A DNA stretch of 64,000 nt from Guillardia theta CCMP2712 (GCF_000315625.1 NW_005434673.1:825023-889022); one strand, 5' to 3'. Positions 23,717 to 35,339 are shown, counted from the stretch's first letter. Numbers and translations: made by a program. The notes: generated from the sequence alone by a model not told the origin.

Positions 23717-26318
23717 ATGGACTCGGACGACGCCTCCTTGGCAACACCGACTCTGAAGCGCAAGAGGTCAGATGACATCGAAGCCCCCAAACAAGATCAA
23801 AACCGGCGGAAGAAGGTTTGATCACCTCTAGAGATGTTGCTCTACTTGATTCGAGCGTTGCCAGTCCCGAGAAACGCTAGCGAAGGCATTTTCGCTCTCA
23901 GACTCAGGTCAAGCGCAGCAGTTCTCCACAACTGTAAGGAACTATGACTTGTTGCCTGCTCTTGCCTGCTCTTGCCTGCTCTTGCCTGCTCTTGCCTCTC
24001 CTGTCTCGATGTTGTAGCAATGGCTGCCTCATGCCCTGTTACCCAATGGCTGTATTGACGTGTGATCGCAGCTCGAGAATAGCGTGTACGAGTTCTGCAA
24101 GTCCAAGTACGGGGATGGAAGTTTTGATAAGATCAAGGCTCATTACATAGAAAGGATCAAAACCCTCAAATTTAACTTGGAGAGGAACACAGAGTTGCGG
24201 GAGAACGTGCTATCGGGGCAAATACCTCTCGATGACCTCGCAAGCATGAACTCTGCAGATCTTGCTTCCACGGATGTCAAGCAGAAGCGAGTTACAGCGG
24301 CCGAAGAGAGCTTGAAGGACAGAGTGAACAATGAGGAGGTCCAGAGGCTGAAGAATTCTGCTGAGGGTCAAACTATGAGGAAGACAGACCAGGGTTTGGT
24401 TACCGTGTCGCACGAAGCAGAGGCGGAGCAAGCTAAGAAAGAGCAGGAGGAGTACGAGAGGAAAAGGCTAGAGGAAGAGAAGAAGAAGGAGGAGGAGAGG
24501 AACAAGGCTGCATCTATCGTAGCAGCAGGGCTGAACATGGCGGAGGAGGATCAGAAGTCTTACCTCAACTCGGAGTGGAAGCCAACGTTGTCCAACATTG
24601 AGGACGACGAAGACAAGATCAAGCACAGTGTCGAGCTCTCTCCGATGCTGGAGGCCCACGTGGCGGAGCCTGTCACTCCTGACTTCGACGTGCACGCCAG
24701 TGACCCTCACAGGGAGCTAGAGATCTTCGACTTTGAGAAGGTGCCGCTGCGGCGGGTTTGGTCTGGAACGATCCGGGACACCAATCTGCACTTGAACATT
24801 GACATATCACATTATGGGGGCGTGGAGGTGCATGACTTGTTCCCGAAAGAGTTGATAGTCCGAGGGCACCTAGACCCGATCGAAGCTGAGAAGTACGTGC
24901 AGGACAAGCTTCACGATAAGAGCAAGTCTGTTGGGTTCTACAAGATCCTGATTGGTCCAGATCATGCCGGAAAAGAGTCAGTTTTGGAAAAGAAGTCATC
25001 TCTGGATAGGCAGACGAAGGCTCATGTTCTTTGTGAAATCAAGGACAAGATCATCATCTATGGCTTCTCTCAGGCAAACCACTTGTTCGACGCGATGAAC
25101 TCCGATGGCGACGAATCGATCTTGATGTTTGCAGTTGCAATTGCAACAAGACGGAAAAATCACTCGAAGAAGGTGGAGCCGATTCCGAGGCCGCCGCCTA
25201 GTCTTGACCGCAAGCTGACGAGTCCGAGGAGGGGAAACGTGTTCCAGCTCTCTTCGACCACGTTTGGAAAGATACAGACTTCCAGCTGCAGCATGCGCTT
25301 GAATCACGTCACAGGTGAGAAGAGTGTGGAGGTCATTCCCAAGGAGCTCGTGGTGTTGGAGAAGGCTGAACTTGACAGTGTGATCGAGTACCTGCTTCAG
25401 AACACGGTGACGGTGGTTGAGTTCGAGCCCGAAGGGGAGGCTGACACGGAGGCTTACTTGGACTTCTGTAAAGTTCTCCAAGAGAAGGGAAGAGCTGCAG
25501 TCGTCCTCGATACCCCATCTGTCTTGATGTACCTCATCCCTCCTGTCTCTGACGCGGGCAAGCTTCTTGATCCGCCATCCAGGAAGTGCGAATTCATGCT
25601 CGGCGTGCTGCTCTTCAGCCCTGACAGTGTAGAGCATGTCAACGAAGACGCCGGCCTTCCGAGCTCAGAGCATGCTGGTGGCCAGAGCGAGGGCTCTGCT
25701 ATGGACGTTTCGATCAAGAACGAGGGCGCGGCAGTAGCAACAATGCAAGGAGTCAACGCGCCGCAGGTGGCGTTGGGCTCTCGCTCGGGTGACATGTACA
25801 ACATGGGGTACGTGGAGGATGAGGGAGCAAGGAGGAGGTTGCCGCAGGGGAGCGACTTCGAGCCCGCTGCGTATCCTCCTCCCATGCCTCACCGTCCTCC
25901 TCAGCACTCTGAGCCCTTTAGCGAGAGCCGCTGGGACGGCATGGGAAGGAGCGAGTGGGGGCCTGCTGGGGCTGCTCCGCCTCTGTACGGGCAGGAATTG
26001 GAGCCGCGAGAGCCCTTCCGTGCTCCCCGCATGATGGAAGATCCTCTCCCCTCCTACGAGGAGCACGTGAGAATCAGACCGTCCTCCGACCCTCCCGCCC
26101 CGTACTACCGCGAGGGAGCATGGGGAGCGAGTCAGCCCCCTTATGACCAGCGGGAGCTCGCCAATCCAGGTCGGTACCCTGGTTTTCAGCCGCCTCCTGT
26201 CATGCCGCATGCTGCTGTCCCCCGGTGGAACTCGATGCCCGGGCAACCGTCATGGGACCAATACGGAGGAAGGGGAAGAGGATACCGAGGGCCCATGCGC
26301 CCCTACCCCCCGCAGTAG
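23717..26318 (+). CDS. TFIIS central-domain and SPOC-domain protein (Bye1/DIDO/PHF3-like)
   Basis: Exons 23717-23815, 23865-23933 and 24072-26318, all frame-checked; about 800 residues. A short basic N-terminus (KRKRSDD) is followed by a TFIIS central (TFS2M) domain at ~35-130: YEFCKSKYGDGSFDKIKAHY, LKFNLERN, NVLSGQIPLDDLASM. A charged coiled segment comes next. A SPOC domain starts with VWSGTIRD and ISHYGGVEVHDLFPKELIVRG and runs to SVGFYKILIGP and YGFSQANHLFDAM. A further region VIEYLLQNTVTVVEFEP and a Pro/Arg/Tyr-rich tail (RGRGYRGPMRPYPPQ) follow. In this family the TFS2M domain binds RNA polymerase II and SPOC binds phosphorylated CTD. A nuclear transcription or RNA-processing role is inferred. 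No PHD finger is present. Confidence 0.88.
23946..23999 (+). repeat. 10-bp tandem repeat (CTTGCCTGCT-type) inside intron 2
   Basis: About five near-perfect copies of a 10-bp unit lie in the 138-bp intron between exon 2 and exon 3 of the SPOC gene. They are pyrimidine-rich and upstream of the acceptor. Confidence 0.85.
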
Positions 26319-26494
26319 AGAGGTGAAGCAGTAAAGGTATGCAAGTCAAACCTGTACATTCATAACGATAAACCTCTAGGCTACTTCTGCCCTTCCCACT
26401 CTTCCTCCTCCCCCTGTCTATCCAACCTCTCGCACTCTCTCCCGTCTCCACATCATCACCGTCATTCATACACCAACACATACGAGACAACCTC

Positions 26495-26938
26495 TTACGC
26501 TCCAGCACCTTCATGTACGATCGTCGTCTCCTCTTGCTCATGGGCGACCTCAACTTGTTCCTCATCCTTCACTTCAGCTGCCAATGTCGTAGCAGGAGTC
26601 TCCTCTTCCTGTACTTCTTCGACTACTTCCTCCTGCTCCTTGGACTCTTCTCCCTCCCCTTGACTACCAGTGGCTGGCGCAGCCTCGGACTTCAACTGAG
26701 GAATTCCATCCGTCACCTCCTTCACGAACGTCGAAGGAAACCAGCCGCTTACGCCGGTGCTCGCACATCCTTCCCACCAGCCGGAAGGATGTTTCCTGAG
26801 GATGGAGATGACCTCCTTCTCCCTGATCGACATCTCATGCTCCGCCTGCGCGTTGTAGTCGAAGAGAGCAACGCAGGTCCCCACGCTCGCCATGTTCGAC
26901 CGGCTGAGTCTCTCCCCGTCACTCGTCGGGGCTTCGAC

Positions 26939-26973
<35 letters not shown>

Positions 26974-29900
26974 GCTGCTGCTGCTGCTGCTGCCGCTGCT
27001 GCTGCTGCTGCTGCTGGAGGGCTTGCCGCTCCTGCTCCTTCCTCTCAACATCTCTCTGCTCTTCGAGCTTTCTGAGTCGCTTCCTCTCCTCTCGCTCCAT
27101 CAGAATCTTTTTGGCAAGCAGCGCCTTTTCCGAGGACTTGCTTGGCTTTTGTTCTGGTGCAACCTTCTTCTCTGCTTCCTTGGCTTCTTCTTTCCTCCCG
27201 GACTTTTCAGCTGCGATGAGCTGACAGAACTTCTTGTGCTGAACTGGAGGAAGTTGAAGCTGAGAGACCTAGGGGAGAGAATGGGAATCAAGGAACCAAC
27301 AAAAAGGCTCATAACGAGAAAAAAGATGGAAGAGGAGACAAGGGGGGGGGGGGGGGGGAAAAAAAAAAAAAGGGTTTCTGGGGATAGACTGTAAAATAGA
27401 ATTTTCGGAAGAAAGAAAAAAAATATGAAGAATAAGGGGGGGGGGTCTGTAAAATGGACAAAAAAAAAGAGGGGCCCTGGGTGGTNNNNNNNNNNNNNNN
27501 NNNNNNNNNNNNNNNNNNNNNNNNNNNNNNNNNNNNNNNNNNNNNNNNNNNNNNNNNNNNNNNNNNNNNNNNNNNNNNNNNNNNNGGAGTAATGCACGTG
27601 CAATTCACAGCCAGATAGCACCCTTGATTCCGCAGAATTATACCCAAGCTCCTCTTGTGTTCGATTCTGTATCAGGCAGTTCTAACCAGAATGAGCATAT
27701 GGATCTCGTAACGGAGTGGTCACCTGTCCCTCCCTGTCTCAGCACTGTGGAAGGATAAAGGCAGAGAGAGGCCATGGCAGATAAACATACAAGCAGCGGA
27801 TAACGGATACTTCCCCAGGTATGGGTCAGATTAACAAGACAAAGCAATCATTGTATCTTCCAAGTTTTTAATCACCAGAAGGCCAACCATTCAGGTGACC
27901 ATCAATGGACCCCCGCCCTGAAGTTTCTGGTATTCGGATCTCGGGGAGGAGGAAGAGGGGGGGGCAGGGGGGGAGGAGGATTGGGAGGAGGAGGAGGATT
28001 GGGAGGAGGAGGAGGATTGGGAGGAGGAGAAAGATTGGGAGAAGGAGGAGGATTGGGAGGAGGAGGAGGATGGGGACAGGGATGGGGATCGAAAAGGAGA
28101 TGGTTCGGAGCGCACAAGATTCTCATCGACGAACTCATACACGTCCTCGAGGCAAGTCACTCCAAGCTCGTTCACGAGACGCGGAAGCAGAGATTCGAGA
28201 TGGTGCTTCTTGAGGAAATCTGCAAACAGACTTATTTTATGGGATCAGAGGACCAAAAGCACCTCTCAGTGGCTGAACGTCAAGGTCCTCCAGGTGGTCA
28301 CCGGTGCTGCCAGTCGCTTCATCTTCCTTCCTCCCTCCCTGCTGCTGCTGACGATCTTCAAGCAGCTTCGCATCGTCAGATTCCTTCTCATGCCTCGACG
28401 ACAAGTTCAAGTTCTCTTGTTGCAACGAAGGAGCCGCAGAAGGAGGATGCTTGTCTTCTGCTGGCTTCTCTGGCTGCTCCTGCTCCTTGCTGTTGTCCTC
28501 ATTATTATGCTGATCGGAGAAGCTGCTCCACAGCCCGGAGACTCTCTCGCCCACCGACCCCATCAGCTTCGTTCTGCTCGAAGTCAGGTTCTGCACCAGC
28601 GCAGTGTTGAAGCGAGCGAGAGTGCGAGATCCCAACAGGGTCGGCTGCTGAGGACCAGGAGGGGCTTGCTGCTTCGGCCTTGGAGGAGAAGCTGCATTGG
28701 ACAGGAGAAGGTCCTTGATGAACTTGACCGAGCATGCTGGCGGCTGGCGCTTGATATTCACCCTCCTGGATGTGCCGTCCGCTCTCTTGACCGTCACCTG
28801 CCACTTGAGGTCTCAGCGTCAAGGCAGCAGGCGCATCCTCCAACCTCCACGTATGAGTCCTGCGGGCCGCACAAGAGTTTCTGGACTTCACGGTCGGACA
28901 AGTTGGAGAAGAGAAGCCCGTTGATGCTCTCGAGCTTCTCCCTCGGGTCCTGCACAGCAGCATCAGCAGGCGAAGCCGCAGCTAGAGGGTCAGACCGGAA
29001 GCCTCAAGTTGCTGATCTGCTTGTCATCGCTGCCTGGCGAACGTCCCTCCTCCTCCTGGGGCACCGGCATGAGCAGCTCTCGTCGCAACGCCACGTCGAA
29101 GGAGCTCTGCATGTAATCCTTGATGTTCCTGCCCCTCGTCATCTTGAGAACGACGATGCTGCCGGGCGGCCCGACTATCAAGGACTTTGCGCCTTCCAGC
29201 CTGTTCGACACAGCAGTGGCAACCTGGCCAAGTCCAGCTGAGGAAGGCGAGGGAACGAATGAGGCTCTTCACCTTATCCCCGGCATTCTTCACTGAGAGC
29301 AGCACATCTCCCGGGAATATCTTGTCGCTCTTGTCCGCCGCGCTCCCGGGCACCACGGATTCAACTTCGACGACCCTACCCAGCAGTCATGAGCCAGGTT
29401 CGAGGGAGCGGCAAGAAGGCAGAACCATCTCCTGTGAGTCCTGAAAGTCCCCTGGAGGTCCCGAGAGCTGCTGCGCAGAACGATCCCAACGCCGCAGGGA
29501 GGACCGTCGTATTCCTGCGACACCGTTGAGTTCCAACAGTGACCCTCGACCTGCTCACCTCTGTCTTGTCGACTGTGCGATTGCTCGACGTCACCGGGTG
29601 GCTTACACGGAAGTTGTATTCCTCCAGTTTGAACTCTCCCGACTCCTTCCATGACCATGATAGCATCAGAAACGAAAGTTCCCCATCCTCCAAGTTCCTC
29701 ACCATGCACTCGTTGTTCCTCCTCTGCACCTCGGAGGCGGTGTTGCTCCACATGACAGGCACCTCCGGGCCGTTGCTTTCATTAGCATGGAGCTCGGAAA
29801 CGTCTGCCTCAGTCTCCTCTTGTAGCAGATCGCTCTGCCCAAGGACTCCATGGTCCTGTTGAGATTGATTCCTTACCCCAATTCATCGTTGTTCAGGACC

Positions 29901-31217
29901 TCGCTCACCTCAAGATCCCTCAGGATGTCGTCGACTGTCATATTGGTGTCTTGGAGATTCGCTTCACCTGTTCAATGGATGTTAACACTGAGTCTGGCCA
30001 GTGGCACACGATAGCCAACCGACCTGCCATCGAGTCTTGCAGATATGACAGCATTCCGTTCACATCTGCAGTGAGCGTTCACATCTATAGTGATGCCTCG
30101 CAGCAATTGTGTGCATTTTCTGCAAGGGTTCATACCATGTCCTATGAGCAAGTGCGAGTAGTCAACAAGCTCCTGTTGATCACCTCCGAGGTTCTTTGAC
30201 GAAACTGACGAAACCATCATCAGACTTCCATGCACGATTGCGAGAGTTGCGCAAGATGTGGCTCGTACATTTTGTCGTGTTTGCAGCTTTGCTTACTGGA
30301 AAACACTCCTTTTCAGGATCGTGAACGATAGAGAGACTGTCTTACTTGACTTGGAGGGACTTTCTCTCTCGTCCTTGTCTACAGCTTCTAGCTCGATCTC
30401 GCCGTTCTTCTTGAGAAACTCAATCAGCGTCTGCTTGCCTTCCGTCGCTGCATCCTTCGGCGGTGACGAGGAAGTCTCTAAGTCAACGTTCACGGTTAAC
30501 GACTCTCATACCAAAGAGCCAGTGCGCAGACCTCCCTGCGCTTCCCGCGCCTCCGGAGTTTCCGCTTTCTTGCGGCGTGCAGCAAGTTTGGACTGAGCGA
30601 AGGAGTCAGCGACGTCTCTTCCCTCGGCGAACCAACACCTCCAGTTCCGCATCAAGCTTGTTTGATTGGCTTGCTGGGATGTTGGTCGAGGTCTTTGGCT
30701 TGTTATGATCACGTTTCTTCAAGGGAAGCTTTCCCTCCTCTCTCTGCTCATGTGCTGTCTCCACCGCTGTCTCTTTCGCCTCGGCATACATGGTCGTCTT
30801 GCCGGCTTCCACCTCAGGTTGCGCTTCTTGGGCTCTTTCGTGCTCGATCTCTGCCTCAGGCTCCTCCCTGACGTCCTGTGCAGAGGAAACATCCTCCCGC
30901 GTGTCATCGACCTCGTTCGCACAAGAGCTTTGATCGCCTGCAGTTTGAGCATTTTCTGCGACTCTGTCCTTGTCGGCAGCGTTCACAGCATGATTGTCCG
31001 GCTGTACATCTCCGGCAGATTCCGACGGCGGCGCGACATTTTCGTCAACAACCTCGGGCTGAGAGACTGGTTCGTTCTCAGAGGTGATCTGTTTGTCTAC
31101 CACCTTCTCAAGGGAGCTTTCAGCATGATCGGGCTCCTTGCTGACTTGATTCTCCTGGCCCGACTTCTCAACCTTCTTCTTCCGTCGTTCGATCTTCTTC
31201 TGCAATGCTGCTTGCAT
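26495..31217 (-). CDS. Scaffold protein with two PDZ domains, SAM-like domain, polyQ and SH3
   Basis: Read on the minus strand from the ATG at 31217: a charged Glu/Lys-rich N-terminus; LIEFLKKNGEIELEAV; PDZ1 (CGVGIVLRSS, VVPGSAADKSDKIFPGDVLL, an intron, ATAVSNRLEGAKSLIVGPPG, SIVVLKMTRG); and PDZ2 (EKLESINGLLFSNLSDREV, GPQDSY spliced to VTVKRADGTSRRV). Then a SAM-like domain: FLKKHHLESLLPRLVNELG and YEFVDENL, joined in phase over an 847-bp intron containing the first N gap to VSQLQLPPVQHKKFCQLI. A Gln-rich run, an SH3 domain (CVALFDYNAQAEHEMS, ISILRKHPSGWWEG, GWFPSTFV) and an acidic tail complete it. Such proteins tether complexes at membranes or cytoskeleton. That it is one gene is inferred from the SAM junction. 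Confidence 0.7.
26940..27016 (-). repeat. Coding CAG/CGG repeat (polyglutamine with Arg)
   Basis: In frame in the scaffold gene: three Gln runs separated by single Arg residues, directly before the SH3 domain. Confidence 0.9.
27486..27585. other. Assembly gap, 100 N
   Basis: A round 100 N suggests unknown true size. The left flank (27340-27480) has long G and A homopolymers and is probably low-quality sequence. The gap lies inside the inferred large intron of the scaffold gene. Confidence 0.95.
27944..28082 (+). repeat. GGATTGGGAGGAGGA-type minisatellite
   Basis: Imperfect units of about 18 bp (GGATTGGGAGGAGGAGGA) on the plus strand. They lie in the same large intron of the scaffold gene, where the sense strand is pyrimidine-rich. 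Confidence 0.85.
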
Positions 31218-32241
31218 GCCTCCTGTGAACCGTCCTCGTCAGAGTACCGCAGGACCTCATTCGTTCTTTCCCTCCCAATCCCGCCAATCCCCTTCCAACC
31301 TTCACCCATTCGAACAGCAGCTCTCTCTCACTTCCTCACTGCCTTTCTTGCCCCTCCTCCTCCTCTCCTCTCTCCTCTCCCTCCTCTCAATCAATCTGCT
31401 CCCTCTTCTCCCGCCCTCCTCTCCCTCGTCTACGTCCCTCTTCTTCCTCCTCTCCCTCCTTTCCCTCCCTCGCTTCCTCCTCTTAGGCCAACACCGCCAT
31501 CGGCTCTTCGGACAAACTCCATACGCCTACAGTACTGACTACCCGTCAATTGACCACCCTTGATTACGATCTGAGCATATGGTAGAGAGGAGGGGTTAGA
31601 TTTAGCTTGAAAGATACCTGAAGGTACGGGTCACTTCAATACCCCTACCTACAATTTCATACTACCCCTACCATACAGCATATAACAAATCTTCCCGGCG
31701 GCTAGCTTGTTGGCCTGGATCTCACTACTTCCATGATTTATTACTGCCGGCAAGTCAGGCCCCGGCCCGGCCCGGCCCGGCCCGGCCCGGCCCGGCCCGG
31801 CCCGGCCCGGCCCGGGCGGCAAGGCGCCGAAAAAATGCAATAGCTGATTGAGAATTTGAAACTACTGCGGCAGAGGCCTCTATTATGGCTGCCAGGGGGC
31901 TGTGAACGCGGCGGCATGCGCACGACCCTCGCAAGATCTTGCTTCCTCCCTCCTCCTGCCTTCATCAGACCCTCTGCATCACTGCTTCTCAGCGCTCCTA
32001 CGATCCATCGGTCACAACCTCTGGTCAGGCAATCGTCTTGCTCCTTCCTTCCCTCCCTCTCCTCGGGGCGAACTCTAGCCTCCCCGCCTGGCCCTCGCCC
32101 TTCTTCAAGTCCTCCTGGACCTCACGCTCCCACAAAAGCATCACACGCGTAAATTCGCTTTGAGGTGTCCGAATGATCTGCGTGCTCCCTGAGAAGAAAT
32201 GAACCTGACTCCTTTGTTGCAGGACTGCTGGCAAGTACGGA
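31218..32241. other. Divergent intergenic region, low complexity
   Basis: Pyrimidine-rich run at 31320-31490, G/C-tract words at 31570-31680, the CCCGG tandem repeat at 31761-31815 and another pyrimidine-rich run at 32030-32130. It separates the minus-strand scaffold gene from plus-strand NIT2. No gene seen. Confidence 0.55.
31761..31815. repeat. Perfect CCCGG pentanucleotide tandem repeat
   Basis: Eleven uninterrupted 5-bp units (55 bp), all G+C. The longest member of the GGCCCGG-type blocks found in intergenic parts of this window. Confidence 0.95.
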
Positions 32242-33826
32242 ATGGCGATGGAGCTCCAAACTACACTGAAGATTGCGTGAGTATTGATCTTGGGGAGCCT
32301 GTCCATCCATATCTTGTGATCAAGCTTCTTCTTGTAGTTGTCTGCAGCTTGCATGCGGTACAAACAAGAAGGCCAACATTGAGAATGCTGCGGCAAAGAT
32401 CGCTGCTGCTTCAAAGCAAGGTGCAGAGATCATCGTGCTTCCGGTAGGCGCACTTAGAACGATCTGGTCGACAAGTTGTCACTGTTGCATCTCAGGAGTG
32501 TTTCAACTCTCCGTATGGAACGAAATATTTCCCGGAATATGCAGAGAATGTCATTGAAGGTGGTGTCGCAGTCGCTGGAGCCTTTGGGAGACGACTCACA
32601 TGAGATGTTCTAGGTCAGTCAGAAACTGCTCTTATGCTATCAACAGCTGCTCGAGACAATAAGGTGTGTGTTTTGGTTGAGGTCGGCAAAGGGCAACGTG
32701 ACCGTCGTCGATAGGTCTTCATCGTCGGAGGATCTTTCCCGGAAAAGGAGGGCGAGAAGATATACAACAGGTTGTCTTTGTCTTTGTCGACAACAAACAG
32801 CACGTGTATCTCACTTTCTGAATGATTGAAAACAGTTGCTACATCTTCAACCGCGACGGCGATATGGTTGCAAGGCATCGCAAAGTAGTTTCCCCCTTGG
32901 ACATGATGTGGCTCTGTTGAGTTCGTATGACTCAGGTGCATCTCTTCGACATCGACATTCCTGGCAAGATAACTTTCAAGGAGTCTGACACCCTCTCGCC
33001 TGGAGATTGTCCTACCATTGTAGATCTCTCTGAACATGGTGAGTCTCCCCTAGCTCCTACAATTCTTTGATTTCCCATGGTTCTGTGCTGTATTAGGCGG
33101 GCCACCAGTTCGCATGGGAATCGGTAGGAGTAATTTCTTTCCTATCGATTTCTTTTGATGTAACGAGACAGGAATTTGTTATGACATTCGCTTTCCTGAG
33201 CTTGCTCTGCTATATCGGCATCTCGGTCAGGTGCTCTCTGACACACTCTGCCGTCTGAGCACTTGTTCGTCTCCAGGTTGTAGCATGCTCGTTTACCCAG
33301 GAGCATTCAACATGGTCACTGGACCCGCTCACTGGGAGCTGCTTCTGAGGGCTCGCGCTGTGGATACCCAGGTGAAGAAAGTAAGGAAGATGTCTGTCGT
33401 GAACCGAGCCATGTGCTGCAGTCTTTCGGGATTGTTTGTTCCCCAGCAAGGGACGAGTCTGCAGACTACATCGCCTGGGGACACTCGATGATTGTCGACC
33501 CATGGGGGGAAAAGGTCTTCTTCCCCTCCAGACTTTGTTCAGTGGGGTAATCCGAATGGCCAGCTCGGTGAACTGCAGGAGAAAGAAGACATCTTGATGG
33601 TAGACTTGGATCTTACGCAGGTTGATTGGGAGGGGACCATGTTGTTGCTGCGAACGTAAAGCTTGCCAAGGTGGTTTCTCGCCGCCAGAACATGCCATAT
33701 TGGTTGCAGAGGCGACAGGATATCTACAAGGTGACAAGTGCAGCTGAAGGAGGATTGATGATGATGCTTTCGCTTCAGTTGTCTTCTCCGTTTATGCCGG
33801 AAAAGAAGCCAAGCCCGGACAAGTGA
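32242..33826 (+). CDS. NIT2: Omega-amidase / nitrilase-family hydrolase (NIT2-like)
   Basis: NIT2 hydrolyses alpha-ketoglutaramate and alpha-ketosuccinamate to keto acids and ammonia. About eleven short exons give a full nitrilase fold: start [26 protein letters not shown] spliced to [120 protein letters not shown]; ending [20 protein letters not shown]. The catalytic Glu (LPECF), Lys (HRKVH) and Cys (GICYD) are all present. The last ~30 residues after IYKV are extra and low in complexity. The 3' half has an inverted, broken copy at 39720-40297. Confidence 0.92.
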
Positions 33827-34285
33827 GCGAGTCAGGATCACAGTTGGGGATCTTCGATTTATTGATATCATCCACTGGCTCTTGAGCAAAATCTACATAA
33901 GAAAAACGAGCAACTTCCTCCATCAGACTCCAGGCTGCGCAGCAGCATGCCCTCCGGACCAGCGCAGCGAATGACGAGGCTGACTCATATGGTCTCCAGC
34001 TTGAAGTTGGAAGGAAGGGAGATAAACTTGTCCTGCTCCACTCTGGCATGGGCTGCCGCTTCTTCCGCGGTCCATGGATGTTGGAGGAGGTCGTCATCGT
34101 CCGAGGGGCAAGAAGCCGTGCTGAGACCGTCTGCTGACTTGAGAGACGCAGAGCTGGGGGTGTTGGGCCTTCCTTGAGGGAAGAGAACTTGCTGCCAGCT
34201 GAGAGCGTCATGGAGGTCGTCAAAGGGGACGGAGATCGGCGGCGAGATGATGGGGCATGGCGGCAAGGAGCGAAGGAATGAGAAG
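33311..34285. repeat. Inverted repeat arm A (NIT2 3' half plus family gene)
   Basis: Inverted relative to 39155-40297 at high identity. Its left edge is inside a NIT2 exon, at the word ATGGTCACTGG. It is shorter than arm B because of a ~160-bp deletion in the family gene. Confidence 0.9.
33920..34260 (-). pseudogene. Broken copy of the LSWQHVLFP-family gene at 39183-39572
   Basis: Compared with the intact inverted copy, three lesions are visible. A 5-nt difference just after the ATG shifts the start out of frame. The Arg-Arg codons after KLET have become Ile and a stop. A deletion of ~160 bp removes the C-terminal end. The motif here reads LSWQQVLFP instead of LSWQHVLFP. It lies directly beyond the NIT2 3' end. 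Confidence 0.85.
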
Positions 34286-34459
34286 TGAGGGGGATGCTAG
34301 AAAGGTGGACCGGGGCGGGGCTGGGGAGAGAGATAGGGGTGGGGGTCACCGGGTGGGGTGGGTTGAAGGGGAGGGCATGAAGATTGGCAGGTTACCAAGA
34401 GGTCCGCGTATTGTAGCATCGAGCCTTACAGTGTGCTCCTGACCCCTTCCTCCTCCTCC

Positions 34460-34759
34460 ATGTCTGCACTCTCTCGCCCCTCCGCCGGCATTCCACAACA
34501 AGACCTCGTCTCCGATCCTGTCCCTGAGCAAGATATCGTCGACAGCCTCTCTTGGCAGCACGTCCTCTTCCCTGATGGACACCTCGCATCCCGGGCCTCC
34601 AGCTTCGCGTCACCAGGAGTTTCCGGAACTCATGGGCGCCTGCGGGCGGCCCATCGGGAAGAGCGCGGCCTCCCACGCCAGGGCCTCCTCGGGCTCCTGG
34701 CTGCCTTCCATCTTGAGCTCCAGTGCGATCTCAGTCTCGAGTGCCATCGTGCGGGCTGA
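34460..34759 (+). CDS. LSWQHVLFP-family, chimeric: family N-terminus fused to antisense family DNA
   Basis: The first ~50 residues (MSALSRPSAGIPQQDL to LASRASSFAS) match the gene at 36542-37021 almost perfectly, including upstream DNA from 34419. At about 34611 the sequence switches to the reverse complement of the start of a j-type gene, so the remaining ~50 residues are antisense and meaningless (ending CHRAG). It is very probably non-functional unless the motif alone suffices. Confidence 0.6.
   Translation: MSALSRPSAGIPQQDLVSDPVPEQDIVDSLSWQHVLFPDGHLASRASSFASPGVSGTHGRLRAAHREERGLPRQGLLGLLAAFHLELQCDLSLECHRAG
34610..34747 (-). pseudogene. Truncated j-type family gene (45 codons)
   Basis: Starts MALETEIALELK and keeps LAWEAALFPMGRPQA as in the j genes of the array, then runs into foreign sequence and stops after NSW. 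It overlaps the chimeric plus-strand gene tail to tail, marking a recombination breakpoint near 34611. Confidence 0.75.
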
Positions 34760-35000
34760 GATCAAGTAAACACCATTACATCTTAGCAAAGCACCTTTCG
34801 ATTCATGGATGTACTTCCAACGTCCAAAGAGACAAAACGATTTTTATCACCAGATTCGATCCTACCTTCATCCCCACTGCTCAGGATGCTGAGGACATGA
34901 TTGCGGAGTTCTACCGAAGTTCTATTGAATTACCACGTAATGTCCCAAGGCCAGACCAAGGCAGCTCAGACACAGCACACAGACAAACGATCACCATTTG

Positions 35001-35339
35001 ATGCAACAAACAATCATCTCATCAATGGGTTTCATCAATCAGCCCCTCCCCGATCAAGACCTTGCTGATAGTCTCTCCTGGCAACACGTTCTCTTCCCCG
35101 CCCCAGGGCTCGTATCCCCCTCTCCAAGCTGCTCATCGCTCAAGTCGTTGGTCGCTAGCTCCTTGGACGAGGACGAGATCGCCGACGAGGGGAGTGAGGC
35201 TGACGGAAGCGAGAGAGGAGCGATGGCTAGGAGCACAAGAGCAAAGGTCGGCGAGCCGAGTACACCAACAGCAATATCTCATCACGTTGCACAAGAAAAT
35301 GTCAACTTGATGGGAGCAAAGTGTCAATCATTACTTTAA
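35001..35339 (+). CDS. LSWQHVLFP-family small protein, C-terminus lost
   Basis: 112 residues from the ATG at 35001. PDQDLADSLSWQHVLFP is followed by CSSLKSLVASS, an acidic stretch (DEDEIADEGSEADGSE), RSTRAK, and then sequence unrelated to the family C-terminal block. Bases 35034-35247 repeat 37424-37640 directly. The C-terminal ISLP...MLLRSL block is missing, so it is probably a truncated duplicate. Confidence 0.6.
   Translation: MQQTIISSMGFINQPLPDQDLADSLSWQHVLFPAPGLVSPSPSCSSLKSLVASSLDEDEIADEGSEADGSERGAMARSTRAKVGEPSTPTAISHHVAQENVNLMGAKCQSLL

Noticed and set aside
31741-31965. Gly-Pro-Ala-Arg repeat protein
   Set aside because: Translation of the CCCGG tandem repeat; no intron pattern or flanking coding signal.
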